From Gonapodya prolifera JEL478 (taxonomy: Eukaryota; Monoblepharomycota; Monoblepharidomycetes; Monoblepharidales; Gonapodyaceae), in assembly GCA_001574975.1 (NCBI GenBank), contig KQ965777.1, positions 248,001-312,000 on the forward strand: a DNA stretch of 64,000 nt, written 5' to 3'. The notes under the pieces are model-generated. The model was not told the origin of the DNA, did not search any database, and was given only the letters and a program-made list of their open reading frames with translations. How positions within the stretch are numbered: the stretch's first letter is position 1; every line of letters begins with the position of its first letter. Shown in pieces: positions 1-9,879 of the stretch. The position numbers and the translations under genes were made by a program.

Positions 1-1918
1 TTTCGTGAGAATTTGACAAGTACGCCAGCTGGAATGCAAGAAAATGATTTGATTGCGAATTTCGAGGTCGCCCCCGATCTAGTCCGTGAAAAAATTAAGA
101 TCCCGATATTCAGACTTGAGTTTGGACGGAAAATGGCATTCGAATCTTATTACCCGCCGGCTCATTTCCTGCGGCGAGTGCCTCGTACAATCGAACGCCC
201 GTGTCAGCAAGAGAAATGCGGAATATTCTTTTTGCGGACCATGCTTTAGGACCCTTGCACATTGTCACCTCCTTGCCCATGTAAGAAGCCACCAAAACCC
301 ACCCCGCGTGCGCGCAGTCTGTTATTTTTTGTTCGAGTTTCTTAACTCTTTTTTCGGCGCTTTTCGTGATTGCGCTCTCCTCCTCCTCGCTGTTCTTCAT
401 CGTCTTCGCTTGGCGATGATGTGTCGCTGACACGCTTTTTTGTCCATCGATCCCGGCACTTTCCTGGACTTAACCCGCAACGTACAGCATCGTCACCACC
501 TCCACACCCGAGCCAACCCGCAGACGGCAGGAGAAGGAGGTGGGAGGGTGCAAGAGAAGCCGTGAGTGTTGCATAGGTGATTGCGCAAGCGATGACGTTG
601 CACCTTTGTCTGCTGCCCATCGACTCCATTTCACTGATAAAATCTTTCTCTGTCACTTGCCCTCAGGATCTCGAAGCCCTCCCACCTGCCCGACGAGCGA
701 CGAGGCCCGACGCACCGTCTCGCTATTTCTCCACGGCAAACAAGCTCGGCAACGAACGCACGCAGACAACGACTCCGGGGTACTGCATGCACCGTATGAG
801 GCCTCGCGTTCCCGTGAGTATATTTCCCACGTCTCCGTTTCACGGGAACCAATCCTCACCCTTCCATGATCATCCTCAGGTACGGACGAAGACTGTTGGC
901 CCGAATTACACTCGTCCTTCACACACCGCTCTGGGCTCCATCGTCGAACACACCGTGTTGGGCTGCAGTACGTGGCTGGCATTTCTCCTCGAAGTTGCAC
1001 CCGACCCCTGTGCGGTGAGTTTAAGCACAACTTGTTCTCTCAGGACAGTGATTTATCGACGTGTGCCCGATTCTAGATCGCTTGCATACCTCGCCGCTCC
1101 GACTGGATTTTTTGCTGCCGTGTCGTCACCAGGTCTTGCCAGAAGCCCCGCTTGGGAGGTCGCCTCGTGTTGGATTTCTTTCGGTCTGGGCAGCGAATTC
1201 TGTCGTCATGAGTGTCCCCCACCTTTGCTGCATCGAGGTCCACGTTAGCTTGGCCCCATAAACGTCGCAGTTCATCGTCGTTACGATCCCTTTCGGCTGG
1301 AACCTGGACAACTTTCATCAATCTATCAGGGCGAGGCTTTTATACCCATATTCTTTTAGGCAAAGCAATGCAGGGGGACTTATGAATCATTGTGAGTCTC
1401 GCCTCTGTTCATTGAGCGACATGGGTCCTTTTCTGATAAATGGGATTGCAGGGTCATTGCAGGTCTTCATACTATACAATTTGTGGGCGGTGACCAGGGT
1501 TCTTGGACCGTCGTTGTGCAAGTTGTTGCGGTGTAAAATCAAACGCCGTGAGTATGAATATGCCAGCACTGTTACCGATCGCGTCTGACATCTTCCTCGT
1601 CATATCATCCAGCGTAATTGAATGCGTGGCGGACATCGGCCATCGCTGTAAGTTGTGATATTCGTTCTCCAATTCCCTCTCCCAAATCTGACACCATGTT
1701 TAAGGGGAATCCGCCACCACACATTCGAAGTTTCAATCTTCTTTGATACAATTCCACAATCACACCGGGGATTGGGGCAACTCAATCGGGTGGGGTGGGG
1801 TGGATGGGGTTTCTTGCCGTCGTTGTTGAGTGAGGCCCATGGAGCAAGGTTTACCCGAAATCTTTGTACTTCGCCGATCGAGCTGCTCCTTTTCGCCCCG
1901 TTTTCCTCCATTTGCATC
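1..1918. other. Poorly resolved 5' region, no confident gene
   Basis: No recognisable protein family appears here. Fragments with splice-like borders exist, for example an open stretch around 577-1248 (+) without an ATG at its beginning, and a possible exon at about 886-1017 ending in a GTGAGT-type donor. They could belong to one diverged multi-exon gene, but no chain of exons held together convincingly. A short minus-strand reading frame at 110-400 is also unsupported. The region should be treated as undetermined rather than empty. Confidence 0.4.
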
Positions 1919-2727
1919 ATGTTCCGCAAAGTGTCCTCTGCTTCTTTGGCTCCCCCCAAGTCTCCAGCACCTGGGAGCAGACAAAACTCTGGAAGTTCCA
2001 TAACGCTCAACATTAATGGCTCTGCGGACAAGGGGCAAGCACGGAAAGACTATGCAATGAAATGCAGTAAGTGCTCGACCACTGCGATTGCGGCCATTGA
2101 ATGGGGAACTGTCTGAGCACTGTGCTCAGTTTCATTCATGCGAACGTTGATCGCTGATGAAGTTCCACGGCAAAAGGGAATACGACTCAACGTGACGGAT
2201 AAAGTGAAGAAATGAACACGACTTTCCCATGTGACATTGATGCAAGTATGAACTCGCCAGGTCACTTTGGCACTGTTACTCGAAGTGGGAAAGGTCGCTC
2301 TGCAGAACAATGCAAGCTTACGTGAGTCTTATGGAAAGCTTGCCAAGTGTTCCACAGATGGCAGAAAATTGGATGAGAGGACACTACGCAATTCAATCAT
2401 CACGGGTGAGAGAAACCTGCACTGCGTACCTTCACAAGACTCAAGTCTATGTCTTCAATCTGTCGTAAAGCCCAGCGCATGGACGAATTGAATCAGAGTG
2501 TGTTGTGATGCAGACCACCATCTCTTCCTTTGTTCATTGTTTTGTGACCTTCAGCTATTGAGTCGATTCATGGCTACCGAGCTTCCATGGCCGTCTTTGA
2601 GTGGATCCCAACAGAAGTGATCACCGGAAGCGACGATAAAGCCTGGCGGGATGTTGTCGACGTTGCGAGCAAAAGCGCACCCGATGTTTTGGGTGGCAGA
2701 GCCGGAGAGTTCAAGATGAAGACGTGA
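1919..2727 (+). CDS. Putative small multi-exon protein of unknown function
   Basis: A possible four-exon gene. It starts at the ATG at 1919 with a Ser/Pro-rich N terminus (MFRKVSSASLAPPKSPAPGS). A GTAAGT donor lies at 2069. A short exon then ends at a GTGAGT near 2322, another runs from an ACAG acceptor to a GTGAGA near 2404, and the last exon reads AIESIHGYRASMAVFEWIP to a TGA at 2725-2727. The chosen junctions keep the frame open throughout, giving a product of roughly 135 residues. The first and third junctions have alternative acceptors, and the last exon could instead splice onward at 2724. I recognise no domain. The gene ends only about 130 bp before the GDA1-type gene on the same strand. 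The exon model is inference. Confidence 0.35.
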
Positions 2728-2854
2728 GATTAGATACTGTGTAATTACGGCGAAAAAGGGTGACGTACATAAAATGATATTTCCGTTCGGTTGAACTCGT
2801 CGTTACTTAGTACTCAACTCTTTCAAGTAACCACCTTCCCAGCATTGAGATTGC

Positions 2855-4892
2855 ATGAGAAGGACAGCTACCCCTGCTCCCACCGAGTCAGAAGATACCG
2901 ATCATACGCGAAGCAGCGCCCATCTCGCATCGTCGCCGACCCTCGCAGAGATTTCTTCAGAATCCCCACCTCGCGTCTCCTCACCTGTTCGGCACACCAA
3001 GGCACCGTCGTTGAACGGCAGCTCGGGAATCTTTATCTCAGTGCCAAAGGATGATAGGAGCGACGGAAAGAAGGACGTCCGACTGAGAATGGTTGTTGGA
3101 TGGATTGGCGGGTTCGCGAGGCGATTCATGTCGGGACCTCGATTGCTCCTCACGTTCATCGTGCTAGCATCGATTTTTTGGTTTGTTGGATCAGGAATGA
3201 TGGGTGGATGGCGCAGAAGTGCACCGCGAACGATCAGGATTGGGGCCTCAGGTGAGAGCCACGCCAAATTCATTCCAGTGGCCTTGCGGGGCATTTCCGT
3301 CTCGCCTCGCTCATCAAGAGGGTTGCTTTGCCTTTATCTTCATAGGCAAGCCGTTTCATCCCACCCTCACAACTCCTTATTGCACTGCACCCGCTGCACC
3401 ACACCTTCCCCTCGTCCAATATGTCCTCATGGTGGACGCCGGCTCTACTGGCTCGCGAATTCACGTGTACCGCTTCAACTTCTGCAATCTGGACCCCAAA
3501 CTCGAGGAGGAGCTCTTTCTGCATGTCGAGCCGGGCCTGTCAGCATACCCGGACGACCCCCGGCGCGCCGCGCGAAGCTTGGACGAGTTATTTGAGGCAG
3601 CGCTGGACGTGGTACCCCGGGAGATTGCCGGGTGTACGCCGGTGGCTGTGAAGGCAACGGCGGGGTTGAGGAAGTTGGGCCAGGAGAAGAGCGAGGCCAT
3701 TCTGAGGGAGGTTCGAAAGAGGATAGAGGACAAGTACCCGTTTAGAGTCCTAGAAGGTGACGAGGGAGTGGAAGTAATGGACGGAAAGGACGAAGGTGTG
3801 TTTTAAATTGATCCTTTGGCGCAACTGCAAGCGAGCCCACTGACACGACGTTGGATAAGGGGTGTTCGCTTGGGTTACCGTAAATTATTTGCTGAAAAGG
3901 ATCGGGGCGGAAGCGTCTGGCCAGCAATCTGGTATGTACAATGCCTCCACACCGCCGCCATTGATGCAGTCGTTTCATCTGCCTTCTGTCACTGCCATAA
4001 CCATCTTATGTGCACAGTTGCAATCATGGACTTGGGTGGTGGCTCCACGCAAATCGTGTTTGAGCCCAATCCCTCTTTCCCTGACACCCACCCTGCTGCA
4101 AACGACCACCGTGCCGAGATCGTGTTCGGCGGAAAGCGTTACGAACTGTATCAGCACTCGTATTTGGGCTATGGCCTGATGGAGGCTCGTGCCAAAATCG
4201 CGAAGGAAAGTGCCGCACTGCAGTCTGGCTGTCTCCCTTCGCACTTTTTCGACGACCTAGAACTCCCCGAGAAACGCCAAGGGGCGACCACGGATGACAC
4301 GACTCTGGCCCTTTCCGATTTTGATAAATGCCTTCTGCGAACGACGGAGCACTCCGGGTTGTTCGACACCAGTCGCGCATGCCCTGTACCCCCATGCTCC
4401 TTCGACGGCGTATACATGCCCCGAATCCGGGACTCTTTTCCCGGAGAAGTCGTTGCGATATCCTTCTTCTACGATCGCTTCGAGAAACTCGGCTTGAGCG
4501 AGCGCGTCACGGTTGCTGACATTGAACTGTGGTCTCGCGAGGTGTGTGGGTACGATGAGGAAGCGGAACACAGGGGCGCGTCGGGCGTAGATGCGGCGTC
4601 ATCGCAGGCATCTAGTCACCAAGACCTTGTCCCAATCCGCGCGCTGGCGCAAAAGAACCCGCACTTTTGCCTGGACATGACCTATATGTACGCGCTCCTG
4701 CATCGGGGTTATGATGTACCCCGCGACCGCACGATCCGCGTAATCAAGAAGGTGGACGGGGTGGAGATGGGTTGGTGCCTCGGGGCTAGTTTGGAGATTG
4801 TGGACGCGATGTGGAGCGGTGTGGGGGACGGAAAGGGACAGGGAGGAGGTCGCCATCGGTGGATTGGGCAGCAGTGTGGATTCGAACGATGA
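2855..4892 (+). CDS. GDA1: Golgi guanosine/uridine diphosphatase, GDA1/CD39 family
   Basis: Nucleoside diphosphatase that would hydrolyse GDP/UDP released by glycosyltransferases in the Golgi lumen. Exons read as 2855-3251, 3346-3795, 3860-3931 and 4018-4892, and all junctions keep frame. The N terminus is a Ser/Thr/Pro-rich cytosolic tail of about 85 residues followed by one transmembrane segment (LLLTFIVLASIFWFVG), a type II membrane topology. All apyrase conserved regions are visible: ACR1 DAGSTGSR, ACR2 KATAGLR, ACR3 GVFAWVTVNYLL (assembled across the 3795/3860 junction) and ACR4 MDLGGGSTQ. The C-terminal part ends with the family-typical GWCLGASLE. Length (about 630 residues after splicing) is somewhat above yeast GDA1 because of the N-terminal tail and a linker near 4560. 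It could also be an ER-type apyrase, but the single N-terminal anchor favours the GDA1 type. Confidence 0.93.
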
Positions 4893-5079
4893 CGATTGTC
4901 ATGCGTTCTTGCTGTTACACAAACTTACGTCATGTATTTGAGCATTGCATTATAGACTGTCTCCAAGTGGCTTGAAATTGCCAACTTCCATGCAATTCGA
5001 GTTGCGAAAAAAGGAAAAACAAACCATTGTGCTGACAGAGAACGACGAAGCTGGGTGCCACTGCCATCCGTCATTTGTT

Positions 5080-8008
5080 TCAGTGATTAGGTGGAATTCC
5101 TCCCGGAATCTCAAGGATTCCCTCAACCAACGCCTTGCAAATTGCGTAGGCGTCTTGATGTCCGGGATGTGAGCCGAGAGGTTAGAAACGCTAACTCGCT
5201 CACAGACTCGGTGGAGCAACTCACCGATACCAGTTGGAACGATCAAGCTCGGCGGAAGGACGAAGCCCTTGTTTCCCTTATCCCTGAGCTCTACGGTCCA
5301 CCCTGTTGCATTCAAGTGGCTCGTGTACCAATCATCTGTGCCACGGTTTTCGAGGTGGGCGGGAAATGGCAGGTGGGACAAACAGAACTTAGAATACATA
5401 ACCGGATCGCCAAGTCAGCCCCCGCCATCCAGAACTGACCCGTGCTTCCACTCGTCACATACAGCCCGCTAGCCTTGAAGCTGGCGTACTTGGCGCCCTT
5501 CCCTTCCTTCTCGGTGATCCTCGGCACGTCCGTGGCAGCCTTGGCCGCGCGGTCCCCAAGAGCGGCCAGGACTGCCTCGTTCGTCGAATCGCGGTGCGTC
5601 CATCCCCAAGAGCGAAGGATGTCCTGCGTTGTTGTGCACGGGGGTGTGCGTACGCTTGAAGGGACAGCCTCATCATGGAGCACACGTCACAACCCACCTG
5701 CCCGTAACTGTGCAAATCAACTCCCGCAATGATTTTTCTCGGCGCGCGTCCCTTTGAGCCTCGGGCGATTCCCAGGAGGTAGTCCTGCACGGCCTTGGTC
5801 TCCGGCTCGGACGCCGCGCTGGGGCCGCGGTAGGTCTCGCTGAATGGGTTCGGAGAGGCGCCTGGGTCGCCCCAGTGGTCATCTTGGTGAGGGTGAGGAT
5901 TGTGAGGATTGGAGCGGAAGTATGTGTGAATTTTGTTCGAGGGGGGACCTACCAAAGTTGCGGTTCAGGTCAACTCCGTGGCTGAAGGCGTCGTTGCGGC
6001 GGCGGTTCTTGCGCCACTGGAGAGGAAAAGGCGGTGAGAGGAATAAAGGGAGCGGAGCGGACGATGGCGGGGGCGGGGGGTAAGATGGAGTGGAGTGAGG
6101 ATTGCACAGAGGTTTTGGTCAGACAACCTTTAACCCCCTCGCGTCCCGCGTCGTCGCCACTCACCATCCTGTCGCTATTGCGAGAGTACTCGTATCCGTC
6201 CGGGTTGATCGATGGAATGACTGCACCGTCGCAGGAGGGACGGGATGGGTCACGTCAGGCGAAAGACAAAAGAAGAGGCACAGGGGGAAGGGGGACAGAA
6301 ACACTCACGAACGAATTCGACGGCGTCGAGGATGCGCGCCGTGGATGGATCGGTCGTGTACTGCGCACGGTGGGGTGCGGGGTGGGCAGTGCGGTGGGGG
6401 TGTCAGCAGGAAAACGATTGAGGTTGGGACGAACTCCTTTCCCCGACATCCAACACCGTTTCCCAGGCATGGCTCCTATCCAACACAGTTCACACCCGTC
6501 TCGCTGCCACACTCACTTCGTCGACGAGTCTGGCTGCGATGTAGAGCAGGCTGGACGAGGAGATCCATTCGCGCGCGTGGATGCCTGCGGTGAGACTGGT
6601 GAAGGAAATGGTGGCGAGGTCAGTGGGGTAGGGTGGAAGGGGAGAGAAAGTGGTTTATCGATGTGCGCGCGTGCGGTTCGTGGAGTCGCACTTAGGCCTC
6701 GATCTTCGCTCCGCGGATTATTCGCCTCCGGTGGGAATTTGTATCCGCGCTCCAATAGCCCCTTTCGGCAGGTAATTCGCCTCCGGCGGACATCTCACTT
6801 AGCTCGCCAGCCTCGGTCACCACCATGCGGCGCTTAGGCCTCGGTCAGCGCCCAGCGCTTAGACCTCTGGTTCGCTCCGCGAGTGAATACGCTTCACTCG
6901 CCCTCCGGCGGACTCCTCGGTCAGCGCCCAGCGCTTAGACCTCGGGTTTCGCTCCGCGAGTGAACATTCCGCTTCGCAGTTCACTCGCCTCCGGCGGACT
7001 CCTCGTTCAGCGCCTAGCGGCGCTTAGGCATCGGTGAAGCTCGTTCTTCCGTGCTTTGCACTCCAGACCTCCCATCCCCCCCTCCCCGACCAACACTCAC
7101 ACCACAACATCCTTGCCACCCCCACCCCCACCCTCCTGCGTCGGCCCGGTCACCCTGACCGCGACGAGTTCCCTCTTCTCGACGGTCTGCCCGACGACCT
7201 CGACGGCCGAGACGAGGTCGGGCCGCGACAGGGACAGGGCGCGCAGGAAGGCGACGTTGAGGTCGTATGGGTGGTATGTGTCGAAGAAGGATGAGGTGGG
7301 GGATGTGACGGTGGAGAGAAGGGAGAGGAAGGGGTGGGAGGCGGCGAAGGATGCCTCATACGAGGAGGAGGCGGCATCGGGGTCCGAGGAGGCTGCCTCT
7401 CGGGCGGTCTTGCGCCCTCCGTGGTTGTGTTTGCTCTCAGCCCCAGTGAGCTCGGCTGCAGCATGCTCGCGGGCCCCGGTGGGAGCAGATGGCGTGAGGA
7501 GCCGCAGCGGCACGAGCTTCGCGTGCGTCACGGCCGCCACGGCCTCCATCTCCCTTGCCTCTTCCTGCACAAGCCGCGCAATCGACGGAACGAGCGTGTC
7601 GCACTCGAAAAACTCCGCGATGATCTTGTGCAGCTCCGGGTCGTCTGACACGGCGATATCGATCGAGGGGCTCTCGCTGTGGTGGAATGCCCAGACGTCG
7701 ACGTCGAGGTTATCGAGAATGTAGGTGAGCGCGCCTGCGTCTTGGTCGCGCGAGGCGGGGGGAACGCGGCATGACAGAACGTGTGAGCGCGCGAGGGAGT
7801 GTGTGTTAAGGTGGGAGGCGGGGAGCAGCAGGGCGGAGTCGGCGGCGTGGGAATGCGAAGATGGGAGCCCGATGTTTTCGAGCAGCGGGTGCTGGTCCGT
7901 GGCAGCGTGTGCGTGTGCTGCATCCGCGTGTATCCCCAACACCCCGACAACCACGACAAGTCCAAGTGTGGCTGCGCCCATCGCACGTCTTGCTGCGCCA
8001 CGCGCCAT
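5080..8008 (-). CDS. Secreted zinc metallocarboxypeptidase, M14A (carboxypeptidase A type)
   Basis: Removes C-terminal residues from peptides and is secreted as a zymogen. The start at 8008 gives a signal peptide (hydrophobic GLVVVVGVLGIHADAA), then a long propeptide. Zinc ligands HxxE lie in GIHAREWISSSS (from 6595 downward), the substrate residues in DLNRNFG (about 5955), the third ligand in DLHSYGQ (about 5700) and the catalytic Glu in GWTVELRDKG (about 5290). The last intron joins TGI to DAYAICKALVEGI and a TGA at 5080-5082. At least nine exons are needed; other introns are short. The exception is intron 1 (6596-7100, 505 nt), which carries the hairpin repeat described separately. The propeptide contains Gly- and Ser-rich low-complexity stretches near 7130-7400, so its end is uncertain. 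The neighbouring secreted Cys-rich gene lies upstream on the same strand. Confidence 0.9.
6690..7035 (-). repeat. Intronic GC-rich hairpin repeat, copy A (tandem units)
   Basis: Lies inside intron 1 of the carboxypeptidase gene. Read in the sense of that gene, it contains repeated units with the order CTAAGCGC..GCGCTGACCGAGG, then a TCCGCCGGA mini-palindrome, then a longer stem, then GCGGAGCGAA. The long stem is a perfect 9-bp inverted repeat at 6879-6887/6893-6901 (loop 5 nt). In the next unit it is a perfect 10-bp inverted repeat at 6956-6965/6979-6988 (loop 13 nt). The stems are the same and the loops differ. Partial units occur near 6691-6760 and 6775-6860. A diverged relative sits at 27421-27695. 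I do not recognise a named family; by structure it resembles double-hairpin elements known from fungal mitochondria, but here it is in a nuclear intron. Confidence 0.85.
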
Positions 8009-8418
8009 CGCTGCTGTCGCTGTCTGCGTGCAAAGTGAAAACGTGTCCACGCGACGCAACTGGAGCTCTGGGTGGGATTGAGGTTGTCCTGCGGCCCAAT
8101 CTCCGCCTCGGGCGTTAGCTTTCTTGCTCTTTCGCGGCGAATGTTGCCCGCGTTTGTTGCACATGCAGTTGGACACAGGGGGATCGCTCGTTTTTCGTGT
8201 CAGTGTATGGGTACTTGACATGCATGCATCTAAGTTATACTGCTCCTCCAAAACGTCGCCGAGTCTACTATTGCGGTACAACAGCTTGCGTGGATGCTTT
8301 CTGCAATTCGAAGGGTGGGAGTGGTGGCCATGGGGCATGTGCGGTTGATGTGTATACACGGGTTCATAGCCAAAAGAAATTATCGCATGAAGGCCTCGCC
8401 TCGACACCACCCAAACGC

Positions 8419-9042
8419 TCAACGCACCTCTCCAGCAGTGCACGAGTCCAGATCATACGACCCGTCCACGCACACTTGCACGCACATGTGGTTGGACCCG
8501 CACGTCCATGTCTTGCTCAACGACGAGTCGGGGGGAGGGCATGATGCGGTCGTGATGCAGGGGATTCCGGCTGGTGGTTGGCGGGTTGTCGGGTTCCGTG
8601 GGAGAAGGGGAAAATATGGTAGGGTGATGCATGACAAATGGGATGGGGTTGGTTCGACATAGTGGGACTACGAAAGCACGGAGCCAAACTCACCTGGAGC
8701 GGCAAAGGCGAGCTGGACGAGTGCCAGGACTGTCGGTCGGTAGGGAGTGATGTACGAGGGATGGGGATGTAGGTTTGTTGAGTCAGTGGGTCAAGAAGAC
8801 ACACCGACAACCAAGTCGAGAGACAAGAGTGTATCCATCCGAAAACTTCTTCCTCCACTGCACTGCCCTCCCCACGGCAGCACGCTCGATATCCTCCCGC
8901 AAGTCTTCAGTCCTTGGCCGGGCACTTCCAAGCCTTCAAACCCGCCTCTCCACTCCTTTTCTACTCCACCCGCCCCCCGCCCGGCCTCCACTGCCTACAC
9001 GGCGCACTCACATGCGAGGATGGCAATCAGGAAGATGCGCAT
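8419..9042 (-). CDS. Small secreted cysteine-rich protein (72 aa)
   Basis: Three exons, 9042-9012, 8729-8694 and 8570-8419, with canonical GT-AG introns. The first two exons are only 31 and 36 nt, and their junctions together build a typical signal peptide, MRIFLIAILAFLALVQLAFA, followed by a likely cleavage site before AP. The mature part of about 50 residues has six cysteines, enough for three disulfides (fragments PCITTASCPPP and WTCGSNHMCVQVC). No known domain was recognised; the spacing is unlike defensins I can recall. The perfect rebuilding of a signal peptide across two phase-1 introns is the main reason to trust the model. Function is unknown: it could be an effector-like, structural or inhibitor peptide. 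Confidence 0.7.
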
Positions 9043-9879
9043 GGTGACGAGTTGTGGGCTGGGGCGAGACAGACTTTTAAGTGTTCTAAAGAGTGTGCTG
9101 TGGTCTCGCCACCGGCGAAATTGTATTTGTTTCCATTCCGGGAATGGGAAACGCCAAGTAATTGGGTTGAGACCCAATCGCGTGGAGTCTGTCTTTTCTG
9201 TTGTTGTTGCAGACTACGAGAACATAGCTTTCCCCATCTGTCACAACTGCATTAAGTACTTATCCTCAGTCTTGAGTGGTCGCACACACCAACCTCACCG
9301 CACCACTAAACGAGGTCTGCCAGCTAAGCCCCATCCATTCCCACTTGTCCAGCTTTATATAGAGCGGGACACGACCACGGTGTTGAATTGCACGCAACCG
9401 CCAGCACTCGTACACGAAAAACCTGGATAGCACAGAAATGCGAGGAATGTTACTTGCCGTATCGCTCTTGGATGAAGCGCGAGAACGTCGGAGTGACGAA
9501 AAGAGTGCCTACGGAGTGAATGGAACATCGACAAGGTTTGGAAGGATGATGATGGGTGCGTAACAACATTGGTATCCGCTTCGATGAAGCCCGGCGGTGT
9601 TCTGGCTGGACTTGTGCACGGGATGGTGCTGCGAAATTTACGAAACGCGGTGAATTCATATACATTGAGTTGGGGTGCGGGGGCTGTGGTTGTGAGGCTG
9701 AACTCGGACCGAAGTATTCCACTGTCACTGCTTCCCACTGGACCTGCTGCAGTTTCTGGCTGGGCGGGCAACCACACCTGCCTACATCGCGCAAACCGCC
9801 ACCCACCCCGGTTCCACGTCTGGTTTCCGCTCCCCTCACCACGGATCAGGACCACTCGAAATACGACACATAACGCACG
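9043..9879. other. Divergent intergenic region
   Basis: About 840 bp between the divergently transcribed Cys-rich gene and the TauE/SafE gene, presumably holding both promoters. I see one TATA-like site on the minus strand at 9354-9361 and no convincing coding exon. Open frames on the plus strand at 9556-9946 have poor composition and no family resemblance. Confidence 0.6.
9354..9361 (-). promoter_or_regulatory. Possible TATA box upstream of the Cys-rich gene
   Basis: The minus strand reads TATATAAA here, about 312 nt upstream of the start codon of the small secreted protein gene. The distance would imply a long or intron-containing 5' leader, so the assignment is tentative. Confidence 0.25.

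Noticed and set aside
577-1248. Open plus-strand frame of about 223 codons
   Set aside because: It has no ATG at its start, no family resemblance and several internal splice-like signals. It may cover parts of real exons but was not called as a gene.
4860-4892. GGATTCGAACG string resembling part of a tRNA
   Set aside because: It is the last codons of the GDA1-type gene; no cloverleaf can be drawn around it.
6690-7035. Repeat array considered as a CRISPR
   Set aside because: The units are not identical, there are no uniform unique spacers, and it lies in a eukaryotic intron.
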